From assembly GCA_021790615.1 (NCBI GenBank), contig JAJYGW010000017.1:1-21649 (forward strand): a DNA stretch of 21,649 nucleotides. Reading direction: 5' to 3'. The notes beneath the pieces were generated by a model. That model ran no database searches. It saw nothing but the letters and a program-made list of their open reading frames with translations, and was not told the origin of the DNA. Every line of letters begins with the position of its first letter. Positions within the stretch are counted from its first letter, which is position 1. Below are positions 1-6,929 of the stretch, piece after piece. The translations under genes were made by a program, and so were the position numbers. The stretch is from Actinomycetes bacterium. GTDB lineage: Bacteria; Actinomycetota; Acidimicrobiia; Acidimicrobiales; JAKAOS01.

Positions 1-10
1 GGGGACGCGG

Positions 11-697
11 ATGCGGAGCGGCGGAAAACTGTTGGGGCTGATGGCGCTGTTGACGCTATGCGGGTTTACGATTTCGGCCTGTGCGCAGCAGCGCATATTG
101 TGGCAGATCGGCGAGTTCAATTACTCATCGCAGGAATTCCGGACCGAGGGCGTGAACTATAACAGTCCCAAGTCCAACGTGGTGTATACGCTTGGGAAGA
201 GTCACGCCAAGGACTGGCTTGGATTTCAGCCGGGCCCCGTAAACGCGATCGCGGGAGGCCGTCTGCACCCGTACCGAGTGGACTTTACTCTGCAGCAGAC
301 GCCGCGTGGGTTGTATCAGTTGCGCATCGGCATCCTCTATGAGATGCCGAGGCTTTCGGCATTGCAACTGAGTGTGAATGTGCCGCAGGTGATCCTGGAT
401 TTCTGGCGTGAAGTCATCAACGACGTATTCGGCACTCACTTCCTGATGCGGACCACGCTCGATCGCCTCATCGGTCCGGCACCGATCCACACCGCCGCCA
501 TCCAGGCCTACGTGCACTCGATCGACACGGTCTTCATCGTGGCCACGCCGATCGTGTTCCTCGCCTTCATCGCCGCCCTCGCGATGCCGGAGATCAAGCT
601 CCGCTCCACCGTGCGGACCCGTTCGGCTCCGCCGGGCGAGGCGACACCCCCCTCGGCCGAGATGGAGGCTCCTGCGGCCGATCCTCTGGTCGTCTGA
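11..697 (+). CDS. Chimeric ORF: lyase-like secreted N-terminus joined to MFS exporter C-terminus
   Basis: The 228-residue frame reads as two unrelated pieces. Residues 1-123 start with a signal sequence (hydrophobic stretch ending in SACAQQ, lipoprotein-like). They continue with WQIGEFNYSSQEFR and GKSHAKDW, which resemble secreted polysaccharide-lyase-type proteins of acidobacteria (recalled, not searched). From about residue 124 the sequence resembles the end of an EmrB/QacA (DHA2) MFS drug exporter: an AYVHSIDTVFIVATPIVF-type last membrane helix, a short EIKLR motif and a disordered Pro/Ala tail. Codon use changes at the same place. By hand count about 74% of codons 1-123 end in G or C, against about 86% after that. 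The likely junction is near base 380. A mis-assembled contig end is more likely than a true fusion, so the real local gene is probably a 5'-truncated MFS exporter of which about bases 380-697 are native. Confidence 0.6.
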   Translation: MRSGGKLLGLMALLTLCGFTISACAQQRILWQIGEFNYSSQEFRTEGVNYNSPKSNVVYTLGKSHAKDWLGFQPGPVNAIAGGRLHPYRVDFTLQQTPRGLYQLRIGILYEMPRLSALQLSVNVPQVILDFWREVINDVFGTHFLMRTTLDRLIGPAPIHTAAIQAYVHSIDTVFIVATPIVFLAFIAALAMPEIKLRSTVRTRSAPPGEATPPSAEMEAPAADPLVV

Positions 698-844
698 AGC
701 TCGGGCGACCCCGGGGGCGCCCCGGAACACCGGCAGAACATGTGTCAGCGGAGTGGCGTATTCCGGCCGATTCGAGCCTGAGCAGCGATACACTCGCAAC
801 CGGCTGGCATTCCACCTTCATCCACCTCCAGCCCTGACAAGGGG

Positions 845-1504
845 GTGATCCCGACGCCTGCACCTGCAGGACACGTTGTCGCCGAGGCAGAAGAAGACGA
901 GGAATTCGACGGTCGCCGCCTGCGTGCGGCTCGGAACCGTGATGCAGTCGTCTCGGCTGTCCTCGACATCATCCGCGAGCAAGGCGGTGAGCCCATCCCG
1001 GGCGCTGCCGAGGTGGCGGAGCGCGCCGGCGTCTCCGAGCGGACGGTCTTCCGCCACTTCGCGGATCTCGACTCGCTGTTCCTCGCCGCCGCCACGCACC
1101 AGCGCCCGGTCCTCACCTCGTACCTGAGCCAGCGGCCAGACGCCAAGGAGCTCGACAAGCGGATCGCCGCCATCGTGCGCCTGCGGGCCAGGATGTACGA
1201 GGAGATCGGCGCCATCCGCCGCGTCGCCGTGCGGCTTGCCGAAGCTCACGATTCCCTTGCCAGAGTCGTGAGAGAGGCAAACCAGGCAGAGCGCGAGCAG
1301 CTCGCCGACGTCTTTGCTCCCGAGCTGAAGCAGGCTGGTCGCGAGAAGGCGATCGTCCTCGACCAGCTCGAGCTCGTCACGAGCTGGGGCAGCTGGGACA
1401 CGCTGCGCGGCGAGCTCGTCGGTTCCACCGACCGGGCACGCAAGATCATGACCACGATGATGACCACGGTGCTCGCGCCGTACACCCGTCGCTCCCGCCG
1501 CTGA
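845..1504 (+). CDS. TetR/AcrR family transcriptional regulator
   Basis: A 219-residue DNA-binding repressor of usual TetR length. After an acidic N-terminal extension (residues 1-22), residues about 28-75 form the TetR DNA-binding domain. The helix-turn-helix is AEVAERAGVSERTVFRHF (55-72), followed by the typical D-SLF segment. The remaining helices form the variable ligand-binding and dimer domain, which gives no clue to the ligand. The start is GTG, preceded by a G-rich stretch (aaggggg) with little spacing, so a later start is possible. It lies 147 bases after the MFS exporter C-terminus on the same strand. TetR regulators often control neighbouring exporters, so exporter control is a reasonable inference, but I see no clear operator palindrome in the gap. 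Confidence 0.85.
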   Translation: MIPTPAPAGHVVAEAEEDEEFDGRRLRAARNRDAVVSAVLDIIREQGGEPIPGAAEVAERAGVSERTVFRHFADLDSLFLAAATHQRPVLTSYLSQRPDAKELDKRIAAIVRLRARMYEEIGAIRRVAVRLAEAHDSLARVVREANQAEREQLADVFAPELKQAGREKAIVLDQLELVTSWGSWDTLRGELVGSTDRARKIMTTMMTTVLAPYTRRSRR

Positions 1505-1540
1505 CACACCCAAGTACTGACGGCTTCGCTGCCTACCAGT

Positions 1541-1624
1541 CAGCCTTCAGACAAGTCCTTCGAAGAGGACCACGGCGCCGAGTTCGCACGCGTCGTCGCC
1601 GCGTTCATCCGCGCCACTCCCTGA
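1541..1624 (+). pseudogene. Possible C-terminal remnant of an alpha/beta hydrolase-like gene
   Basis: Downstream of the TetR stop, in the same frame, an open stretch reads SDKSFEEDHGAEFARV followed by VAAFIRATP and a TGA stop at 1622-1624. It has no start codon of its own that I would trust. The helix EFARVVAAFIRA resembles the last helix of alpha/beta hydrolases, where such an ending closes the protein. It overlaps the 3' end of the isomerase gene on the other strand by about 20 bases. It could be a decayed tail left by a deletion, or chance coding in GC-rich DNA. Confidence 0.25.
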
Positions 1625-2129
1625 GGGCGATCTCGCAGGCCTCGCCGAACCACGGCGCATAACCCTGCGCCGGCCCAGCGCATGCGACGGCATCGGGCTC
1701 GACGAAACGCCAGTCCTCCACCTCGTCCGGATCCGGCTGCAGCACGCTCGCCGTGATGAGGCCCACGAAGACGTGGTCGAGCTCGTGCTCGACGAGGCCG
1801 CTCACCGGGTCGACGGCCCGATAGATGAACGAGCCTGCCGGCCGCAGCGAGCACTCGAGGCCGAGCTCCTCGAGCACGCGGCGTTCTGCCGAGGAGCGCA
1901 GGTCCTCGCCCGGGCCGGGATGTGAGCAGCAGGCGTTGGCCCAGATCCCGGGGAAGTGGTACTTCAGAACGGAACGCTGCTGAACGAGCATCAACCCGTC
2001 TTGCCGGAAGAGGAACACCGAGAAGGCGAGGTGCAGCAGTCCCGGCGCCTCGTGAGCCGCCCGCTTCTCGGACACCCCGACGGCGGTCCCGGCCTCGTCG
2101 ACGAGCACGACCTCGTTGCGATGCGGCAC
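1605..2129 (-). CDS. idi: Isopentenyl-diphosphate delta-isomerase, type I
   Basis: A 174-residue Nudix-fold enzyme that interconverts isopentenyl and dimethylallyl diphosphate in the cytoplasm, balancing the two C5 units for isoprenoid synthesis. It has the family's usual length. The diagnostic WANACCSHPGPGE segment (63-75) carries the catalytic cysteine (Cys67/Cys68). EHELDHVF (114-121) carries the metal-binding and catalytic glutamates Glu114 and Glu116. His26, His33 and His70 fit the remaining metal ligands. A Nudix-like RRVLEELGLE follows at 83-92. The start is GTG without a Shine-Dalgarno, and a promoter-like pair lies so close that the mRNA may be leaderless. The gene stands alone and diverges from the SCO6745-like gene. 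No other isoprenoid gene is in the window. Confidence 0.95.
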   Translation of the reverse strand: MPHRNEVVLVDEAGTAVGVSEKRAAHEAPGLLHLAFSVFLFRQDGLMLVQQRSVLKYHFPGIWANACCSHPGPGEDLRSSAERRVLEELGLECSLRPAGSFIYRAVDPVSGLVEHELDHVFVGLITASVLQPDPDEVEDWRFVEPDAVACAGPAQGYAPWFGEACEIALREWRG

Positions 2130-2137
2130 GAACGGCG

Positions 2138-2167
2138 ATCGTACCGGTGCCGTTACCGTCGAGTCAG
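2138..2167 (-). promoter_or_regulatory. Candidate leaderless promoter of idi
   Basis: Reading the minus strand, CTGACT (2162-2167) resembles a -35 box and TACGAT (2138-2143) fits the TANNNT form of actinobacterial -10 boxes, with an 18-base spacer. Transcription would begin near 2131, only a couple of bases before the GTG start at 2129. There is no Shine-Dalgarno in front of that GTG. Both facts suggest a leaderless transcript. This is pattern matching only. Confidence 0.4.
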
Positions 2168-2188
2168 GCAGCGCCCTGACGCAGATGC

Positions 2189-2932
2189 ATGAACGGAGGC
2201 CCCGGCACGGTGCTCGACGAACTCGCCGCTCGGCTCGCCACGCCCGTCGGCGACCTGCCGTCGAACGTCATGTTGGACAGGGCGACGTACGAGTACGGGA
2301 GCGAGCTCGGTTTCGACGGGCTCGACTTCTACATCTGCGGTCGGGGCGGGGCGCTCGGTGAAGTCGACGCGGGCGTTGTGGCGGCCGCCCTCGTCTACTT
2401 CAACCCTGCGATGATCCGGGAACGCTGGGATCGCGGCATGCAAGTCATGGGCGCCCGCAAGGCAGCGGAGAGCTTCGCCGGCCGCCTTCATGCCTGGGCC
2501 CGCGACCACCTCGCCGAGGACCAGGACTACGAGCGGCTGGCCGAGCTCCTCGGGATCGTCGTGTCAGCGGCGAGCCCGGCGGGTGCACCGCTGTTCGCCG
2601 GATGGCTGACGCTTCCCGAACCCGTCGAGCCGGCTGAGCTGATGATGCACCGGCTGAACGTTCTGCGCGAGCTGCGGGGTGCCATGCACGCTTGCGCCGT
2701 GCTCGCGGCCGGGCTCGACCCGCTCGTTGCGGTCCTGATCAAGACGCCTTTCATGGCCGGGATCTTCGGCTGGCACGAGCCGTACCCGGAGGTCGATCTT
2801 GCTCGTGACGCCTGGGCGGAGGCGGAAGCTGCGACCAACCGGGCCGTGGGGCGCGTGCTCGCGGTGCTCGACGAGGGGCAGCGCGAGGAGCTCGCCTGCC
2901 GGCTCGAGCACGCGCACTCCGGGGTGCACTGA
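2189..2932 (+). CDS. SCO6745-like conserved actinobacterial protein
   Basis: A 247-residue soluble protein that I recognise as like the SCO6745 family of actinobacteria, whose biochemical role is unknown to me. Matching features are a GLDFYICGRGGALGEV segment (about 43-58), then VVAAALVYFNPAMI (63-76), a central AGAPLFAGWLTLP segment, and a helical LRELRGAMHACAVLAAGLDPL segment, in which the family usually has an R/H pair. The C-terminal third is helical and ends in Glu/Arg-rich sequence. There is no signal peptide or membrane segment. It diverges from idi with 59 bases between the starts and precedes the aldo/keto reductase by 90 bases on the same strand, so co-transcription is possible. An ATG one frame away overlaps the chosen start; the downstream frame carries the conserved protein. 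Confidence 0.75.
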   Translation: MNGGPGTVLDELAARLATPVGDLPSNVMLDRATYEYGSELGFDGLDFYICGRGGALGEVDAGVVAAALVYFNPAMIRERWDRGMQVMGARKAAESFAGRLHAWARDHLAEDQDYERLAELLGIVVSAASPAGAPLFAGWLTLPEPVEPAELMMHRLNVLRELRGAMHACAVLAAGLDPLVAVLIKTPFMAGIFGWHEPYPEVDLARDAWAEAEAATNRAVGRVLAVLDEGQREELACRLEHAHSGVH

Positions 2933-3022
2933 GCCCGTCGCCGGTGCCGTGTCGGAGCTCGGGCAACCCAAGCACAAGCAGTAGGCAAGCATCAGGAATC
3001 GGCAGAAAGGACCAGCACTGAG

Positions 3023-3982
3023 ATGGAGTATCGACGCCTCGGCCGGGCCGGGATCAAGGTCAGCGTGCTCTCGTTCGGCTCATGGGTGACGTTCGGACCT
3101 CAGCTCGACGACGATCGTGCGCTTGCGTGCATGCAGGCTGCTCACGACGCCGGCGTCAACTTCTTCGACAACGCCGAGGCATACGCCGGAGGCCAGTCCG
3201 AGGTCATCATGGGCCGCGTCGTCAACAAGCTCGGGTGGCCGCGTAGCAGCTACGTCGTGTCGACGAAGCTCTACTGGGGCCTCTCCCGAGACGTCAACAT
3301 GACGAACACGCTGAACCGGAAGTACCTCATGCAGGGGATCGACGGATCGCTCGAGCGCCTCGGCCTCGACTTCGTCGACCTGTTGTTCTGCCACCGGCCC
3401 GACCCGGAGACTCCGATCGAGGAGACGGTCTGGGCGATGCACGACATCGTCTCGGCCGGGAAGGCGCTCTACTGGGGCACCTCGGAGTGGTCCGGAGGGG
3501 AGATCATCGAGGCGTTCGACGTCGCCGAACGGTACGGCCTGCGCAAGCCCGTCGTGGAGCAGCCGGAGTACAACCTGCTCGCCCGCGCCCGCGTCGAGCA
3601 AGAGTACGCCCCGATCATCGAGCGGCACGGGATCGGCCTCACGACCTGGAGCCCCCTCGCCTCCGGCCAGCTCACGGGCAAGTACCTCGACGGCATCCCC
3701 GAGGGGAGCCGCGGCGCGCTGAAGGGCTACGAATGGCTCCGGGACGAGCTCACCGACGAGGTGAGGAACGCCAAGGTCCGCGCCCTCAACGATGTCGCCG
3801 GCTCGCTCGGGTGCTCGCTCGCTCAGCTCGCCATCGCCTGGTGCGCGCACAACCCCAACGTCTCGACGGTGATCACCGGTGCCAGCCGCCCCGAACAGGT
3901 GGCCGAGAACATGGCCGCCCTCGACGTGCTCGACCGGTTGGACGAGGAGACGCTCGGCCGGATCGACGAGATCACCCGCTGA
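3023..3982 (+). CDS. Aldo/keto reductase, potassium-channel beta-subunit-like
   Basis: A 319-residue NADPH-dependent (beta/alpha)8 reductase of usual length. The catalytic tetrad of the superfamily is visible: Asp49 and Tyr54 in FFDNAEAY, Lys82 in VVSTKLYWG, and His124 in LLFCHRPDP. The N-terminus ([14 protein letters not shown]) and the [28 protein letters not shown] and [19 protein letters not shown] segments are those of the Kv-beta/YghZ branch of the family. Members reduce aldehydes, ketones or methylglyoxal-like compounds, but the substrate here cannot be read from the sequence. The start is fixed by an AGAAAGGA ribosome-binding site at 3004-3011, 11 bases upstream of ATG. Confidence 0.93.
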   Translation: MEYRRLGRAGIKVSVLSFGSWVTFGPQLDDDRALACMQAAHDAGVNFFDNAEAYAGGQSEVIMGRVVNKLGWPRSSYVVSTKLYWGLSRDVNMTNTLNRKYLMQGIDGSLERLGLDFVDLLFCHRPDPETPIEETVWAMHDIVSAGKALYWGTSEWSGGEIIEAFDVAERYGLRKPVVEQPEYNLLARARVEQEYAPIIERHGIGLTTWSPLASGQLTGKYLDGIPEGSRGALKGYEWLRDELTDEVRNAKVRALNDVAGSLGCSLAQLAIAWCAHNPNVSTVITGASRPEQVAENMAALDVLDRLDEETLGRIDEITR

Positions 3983-4036
3983 CCGAGCTGTGAAACAGCC
4001 GAGCGGCTGCGGAGGCCCCTCGGCCCGACCAACCGC

Positions 4037-5134
4037 TCACCCGCTGGCGGGCACCGCCTTCAGCCGGCCCGCGCCTTTCGTAGCGTCTGCCGCCCCTTCG
4101 GCAGGCGCGGCAGGCTCCGCAGACCCCGCAGAGGCGGCAGACCCCGCAGACGCGGCAGCACCGGCGGCACCCGCCGTCCCGCTCCCGAGATCCTGAGCAG
4201 CCGGCTCCACCGACCACCCGAGCCCGACGGCGACCTCCCGGGCCCGATCGAACACGGCGCGCCATTCGCTTCGCCTCGCCGCCAGAGCGCTGTGCTCGGC
4301 GGCGAGCGCGACCTCCACCGCCACGAGCATGTCACTCCCACCGCCGCCTCCTCGGGCCACCCGCCCACGGCGCGACGGCTCCTGCTTCAGCAGCTCGAGC
4401 CACTGCACGGCGCGCGAGCCGTCGTTCAACTCCCCGAGCACCTTCTGGACCTTCGCGATCCGGCGCGACAGCTTGTCCAGATCGCCAGAGGTCAAAGGCG
4501 CGGCGATCTCGGCGGCGTAGCGGGCACGCTTCGAGAGGATGCGGAGGTGGTGGAGCTCGTCGTCACGCGGCGCCATCGACAACTCCCTGACCGCCTCCTC
4601 GAGCTCCTCCCAGCGCCGGCGCACCTCCGGGAGGAGGACGCCGACGGCGGGCTCTGCCGCGCAGGACTTCTTCACCGGCGGCGCCGCCGCCGCCGTGCCG
4701 AGCCGCTCGAGCAACCGGCGGTAGCGCGTCGAGCGCATGGCCACGATCGCGTCGGCGAATGCCTCCTGGCGGTCGATCGCGCAACTGCGGAGCACGGCCG
4801 CCGTCGCGCCCTCCGGGGCGCCGGTGCAGTCCTGCTCGAGGCGCTCGGAGAGCACGTCGAGGTCACGGACGCTCCCGAGCAGGGTCCCGAGCCATCGAAG
4901 GTCCTCGACGAGCGGGTCAAGCTCCGCACGCCGGATCGCCTTCCGGAAGGTCCGCAGCTGCGAGCGCATCCGACGGCAGGCGACCCTCGCCTGGTGGACG
5001 CCTTCTGGGTCGACGTCCTCGCGGACGATGGGTTCGTTCTCGAGGAGCCGGGCGAGGTCGTCCGAGATCGCGCTGCGGATCACCCGGATCGTCGTGATCG
5101 TGTCACGGCCCCCGTAGCCGGCTGATGCTGCCAT
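4037..5134 (-). CDS. CHAD domain-containing protein
   Basis: A 365-residue CHAD protein. CHAD domains are helical bundles with conserved histidines and basic residues that bind polyphosphate. The first repeat shows VHQARVACRRMRSQLRTFRK (46-65), with His47 and the arginine cluster, followed by LRWLGTLLGSVRDLDVL. The second repeat shows DELHHLRILSKRARYAAEI and the LSRRIAKVQKVLGELNDGSRAV segment. No CYTH (triphosphatase) domain is attached. The last ~50 residues are an Ala/Gly/Ser/Pro low-complexity tail coded by short tandem repeats. I chose the ATG at 5134 (MAASAG) over one at 5176, because conservation starts later and the longer form would crowd the divergent ABC-F promoter. A polyphosphate-linked role is inferred from the family. 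Confidence 0.88.
   Translation of the reverse strand: MAASAGYGGRDTITTIRVIRSAISDDLARLLENEPIVREDVDPEGVHQARVACRRMRSQLRTFRKAIRRAELDPLVEDLRWLGTLLGSVRDLDVLSERLEQDCTGAPEGATAAVLRSCAIDRQEAFADAIVAMRSTRYRRLLERLGTAAAAPPVKKSCAAEPAVGVLLPEVRRRWEELEEAVRELSMAPRDDELHHLRILSKRARYAAEIAAPLTSGDLDKLSRRIAKVQKVLGELNDGSRAVQWLELLKQEPSRRGRVARGGGGGSDMLVAVEVALAAEHSALAARRSEWRAVFDRAREVAVGLGWSVEPAAQDLGSGTAGAAGAAASAGSAASAGSAEPAAPAEGAADATKGAGRLKAVPASG
4119..4150. repeat. Tandem 18-bp-period repeat in the CHAD protein tail
   Basis: The 14-base unit gcagaccccgcaga occurs at 4119-4132 and again at 4137-4150. The 18-base period keeps the reading frame and encodes an Ala/Gly/Ser-rich disordered segment. Similar GC-rich units flank it. 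Replication slippage is the likely origin. Confidence 0.75.
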
Positions 5135-5229
5135 GCCACCAGTCTTCCCGCTCCGGCGCCTTGATGCGGCCGGCACGCCACGGCCGGGCAGTGCACCTCC
5201 CGGCGGGGACGTCGGCCATACTGGTCTCG

Positions 5230-6903
5230 ATGGGCCACATCGACGTGAACGGCGTGGCCCTCTCTCTCCCCGACGGGCGGCCGCTCCTCGGCGACATCTC
5301 GTTCAAGGTGGACGACGGCTCGATCACGGCGCTCGTCGGCCCGAACGGCTCGGGCAAGACGACGCTCGTCCGGATGATCGCCGCTGCCGGCGGATCACCG
5401 CTCTCCGGTGAGACGCTGCCGCCCGACGCCGGGTCGATCTCCGTCTCCGGCTCTCTCGGGGTGATGCCCCAGTTCATCGGCCAGATCCGCGACGACTCCA
5501 CAGTGCGCGACCTGCTCGTGTCCATCTCCTCGGCGACGATCCGCCGCGCGGCGGCCAGCTTGGCCGAGTCCGAGCGCCAGCTCGCGGCGGCAGGCACGGA
5601 CGAGCGACGCCAGATCGCGTACGCGCATGCCATCGCCGACTGGGGCGACCTCGGTGGCTACGACGCCGAGGTCGTGTGGGACAAGGCGACGACCGAGGCG
5701 ATCGGGCTCCCGTTCGCCGAAGCGTCGATGCGCCTCGTCCGCTCTCTCTCCGGCGGCGAGCAGAAGCGCCTCGTCCTCCACACCTTCCTCTCCTCCCCCA
5801 CCGACGTCCTCGTGCTCGACGAGCCGGACAACTACCTCGACGTCCCGGGGAAGGAGTGGCTGGAGGACGCTCTCTCGCGGACCCGGAAGACGGTCCTGTT
5901 CATCTCGCACGACCGCGAGCTGCTCCGCCGCACCGCCACACGGGTCGTGACGCTCGAGCTGACGGCGGCCGGGTCGACGGCGTGGGTGCACGGCAGCACC
6001 TATGTCACCTACCACGAGGCACGGGAGGAGCGACTCGACCGGCTGGAGGAGTTGCACCGGCGCTGGGACGAGGAGCATGCCCGGCTCAAGGCATTCGTCG
6101 TCGAGATGCGCCAGAAGGCGTCGTACAACGACGACTTCGCCTCGAAGTTGAGCAACGCTTTGCACCGGCTCGAGCGTTTCGAGGTGGCGGGGCCGCCCGA
6201 GGCGATCCCGCGGCCTCAGCGCATCTCGATGCGGCTCGCCGGAGGGCGGACCGGTAAGCGGGTGCTGACCTGTGCCGCGCTCGCACTCGACCGGCTCACC
6301 GAGCCCTTCGACCTCGAGGTGCTCCACGGCGAGCGCGTGGCGGTGCTCGGGCCGAACGGGACCGGGAAGTCCCAGTTCTTCCGCCTGATCGGAGGTGATC
6401 GCGTTGCCCACTCGGGTGAGCTGCGCCTCGGCGCGAGGGTGGTCCCGGGCCACTTCGCCCAGACGCACGAGCACCCCGAGCTCGACGGCCGGACCCTCGC
6501 CGAGATCCTCTGGAAGGACTTCGACCTCCCCTTGCCACGGGCCATGCCGGCGCTCGGGCGGTACGAGCTGTCCCGGGCGCGCGACCAGCGCTTCGAAACG
6601 CTCTCCGGCGGCCAACAGGCGCGGCTACAGATCCTCGCTCTCGAGTTGTCCGGGGCGACCCTGCTGCTGCTCGACGAGCCGACCGACAACCTCGACGTCG
6701 AGTCTGCCGAGGCACTCGAGGCGGGGCTGGACGGCTACGAGGGCACGGTGCTCACTGTGACGCACGACCGGTACTTCGTGCGGAACTTCGATCGTTTCTT
6801 GCTGTTCTGCAGCGACGGCCGGGTCGTCGAGACCCCCGAGGCGGTCTTCGACGAGGGGCGGCTGGAGCGAGCGGCGCGGACCCGCCGGCGTCAGGCCACC
6901 TGA
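5230..6903 (+). CDS. ABC-F family ATP-binding protein
   Basis: A 557-residue soluble protein with two complete ABC ATPase domains and no membrane segment, as in ABC-F translation factors (EttA, Uup and antibiotic-resistance members). Domain 1 has Walker A GPNGSGKT (37-44), signature LSGGEQKR (173-180), Walker B VLVLDE (193-198) and the SHD switch histidine. Domain 2 has Walker A GPNGTGKS (about 374-381), signature LSGGQQAR (about 458-465), LLLLDEPTDN and VTHD. Between them lies the charged helical linker (EERLDRLEELHRRWDEEHAR, then QKASYNDDFASKL) that acts at the ribosomal E/P sites in this family. The ATG at 5230 was chosen because homology begins at MGHIDVNGVALSLP, although the frame is open further upstream. 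It diverges from the CHAD gene with 95 bases between starts. Whether it is a housekeeping or a resistance factor cannot be decided. Confidence 0.93.
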   Translation: MGHIDVNGVALSLPDGRPLLGDISFKVDDGSITALVGPNGSGKTTLVRMIAAAGGSPLSGETLPPDAGSISVSGSLGVMPQFIGQIRDDSTVRDLLVSISSATIRRAAASLAESERQLAAAGTDERRQIAYAHAIADWGDLGGYDAEVVWDKATTEAIGLPFAEASMRLVRSLSGGEQKRLVLHTFLSSPTDVLVLDEPDNYLDVPGKEWLEDALSRTRKTVLFISHDRELLRRTATRVVTLELTAAGSTAWVHGSTYVTYHEAREERLDRLEELHRRWDEEHARLKAFVVEMRQKASYNDDFASKLSNALHRLERFEVAGPPEAIPRPQRISMRLAGGRTGKRVLTCAALALDRLTEPFDLEVLHGERVAVLGPNGTGKSQFFRLIGGDRVAHSGELRLGARVVPGHFAQTHEHPELDGRTLAEILWKDFDLPLPRAMPALGRYELSRARDQRFETLSGGQQARLQILALELSGATLLLLDEPTDNLDVESAEALEAGLDGYEGTVLTVTHDRYFVRNFDRFLLFCSDGRVVETPEAVFDEGRLERAARTRRRQAT

Positions 6904-6929
6904 GCCCGCCCTCCGACGCCACCCCAACC

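Noticed and set aside
1555..1570. Small hairpin (gtcct/aggac) between TetR and idi as a terminator
   Set aside because: Only a 5-bp stem with no T-tract; too weak to call.
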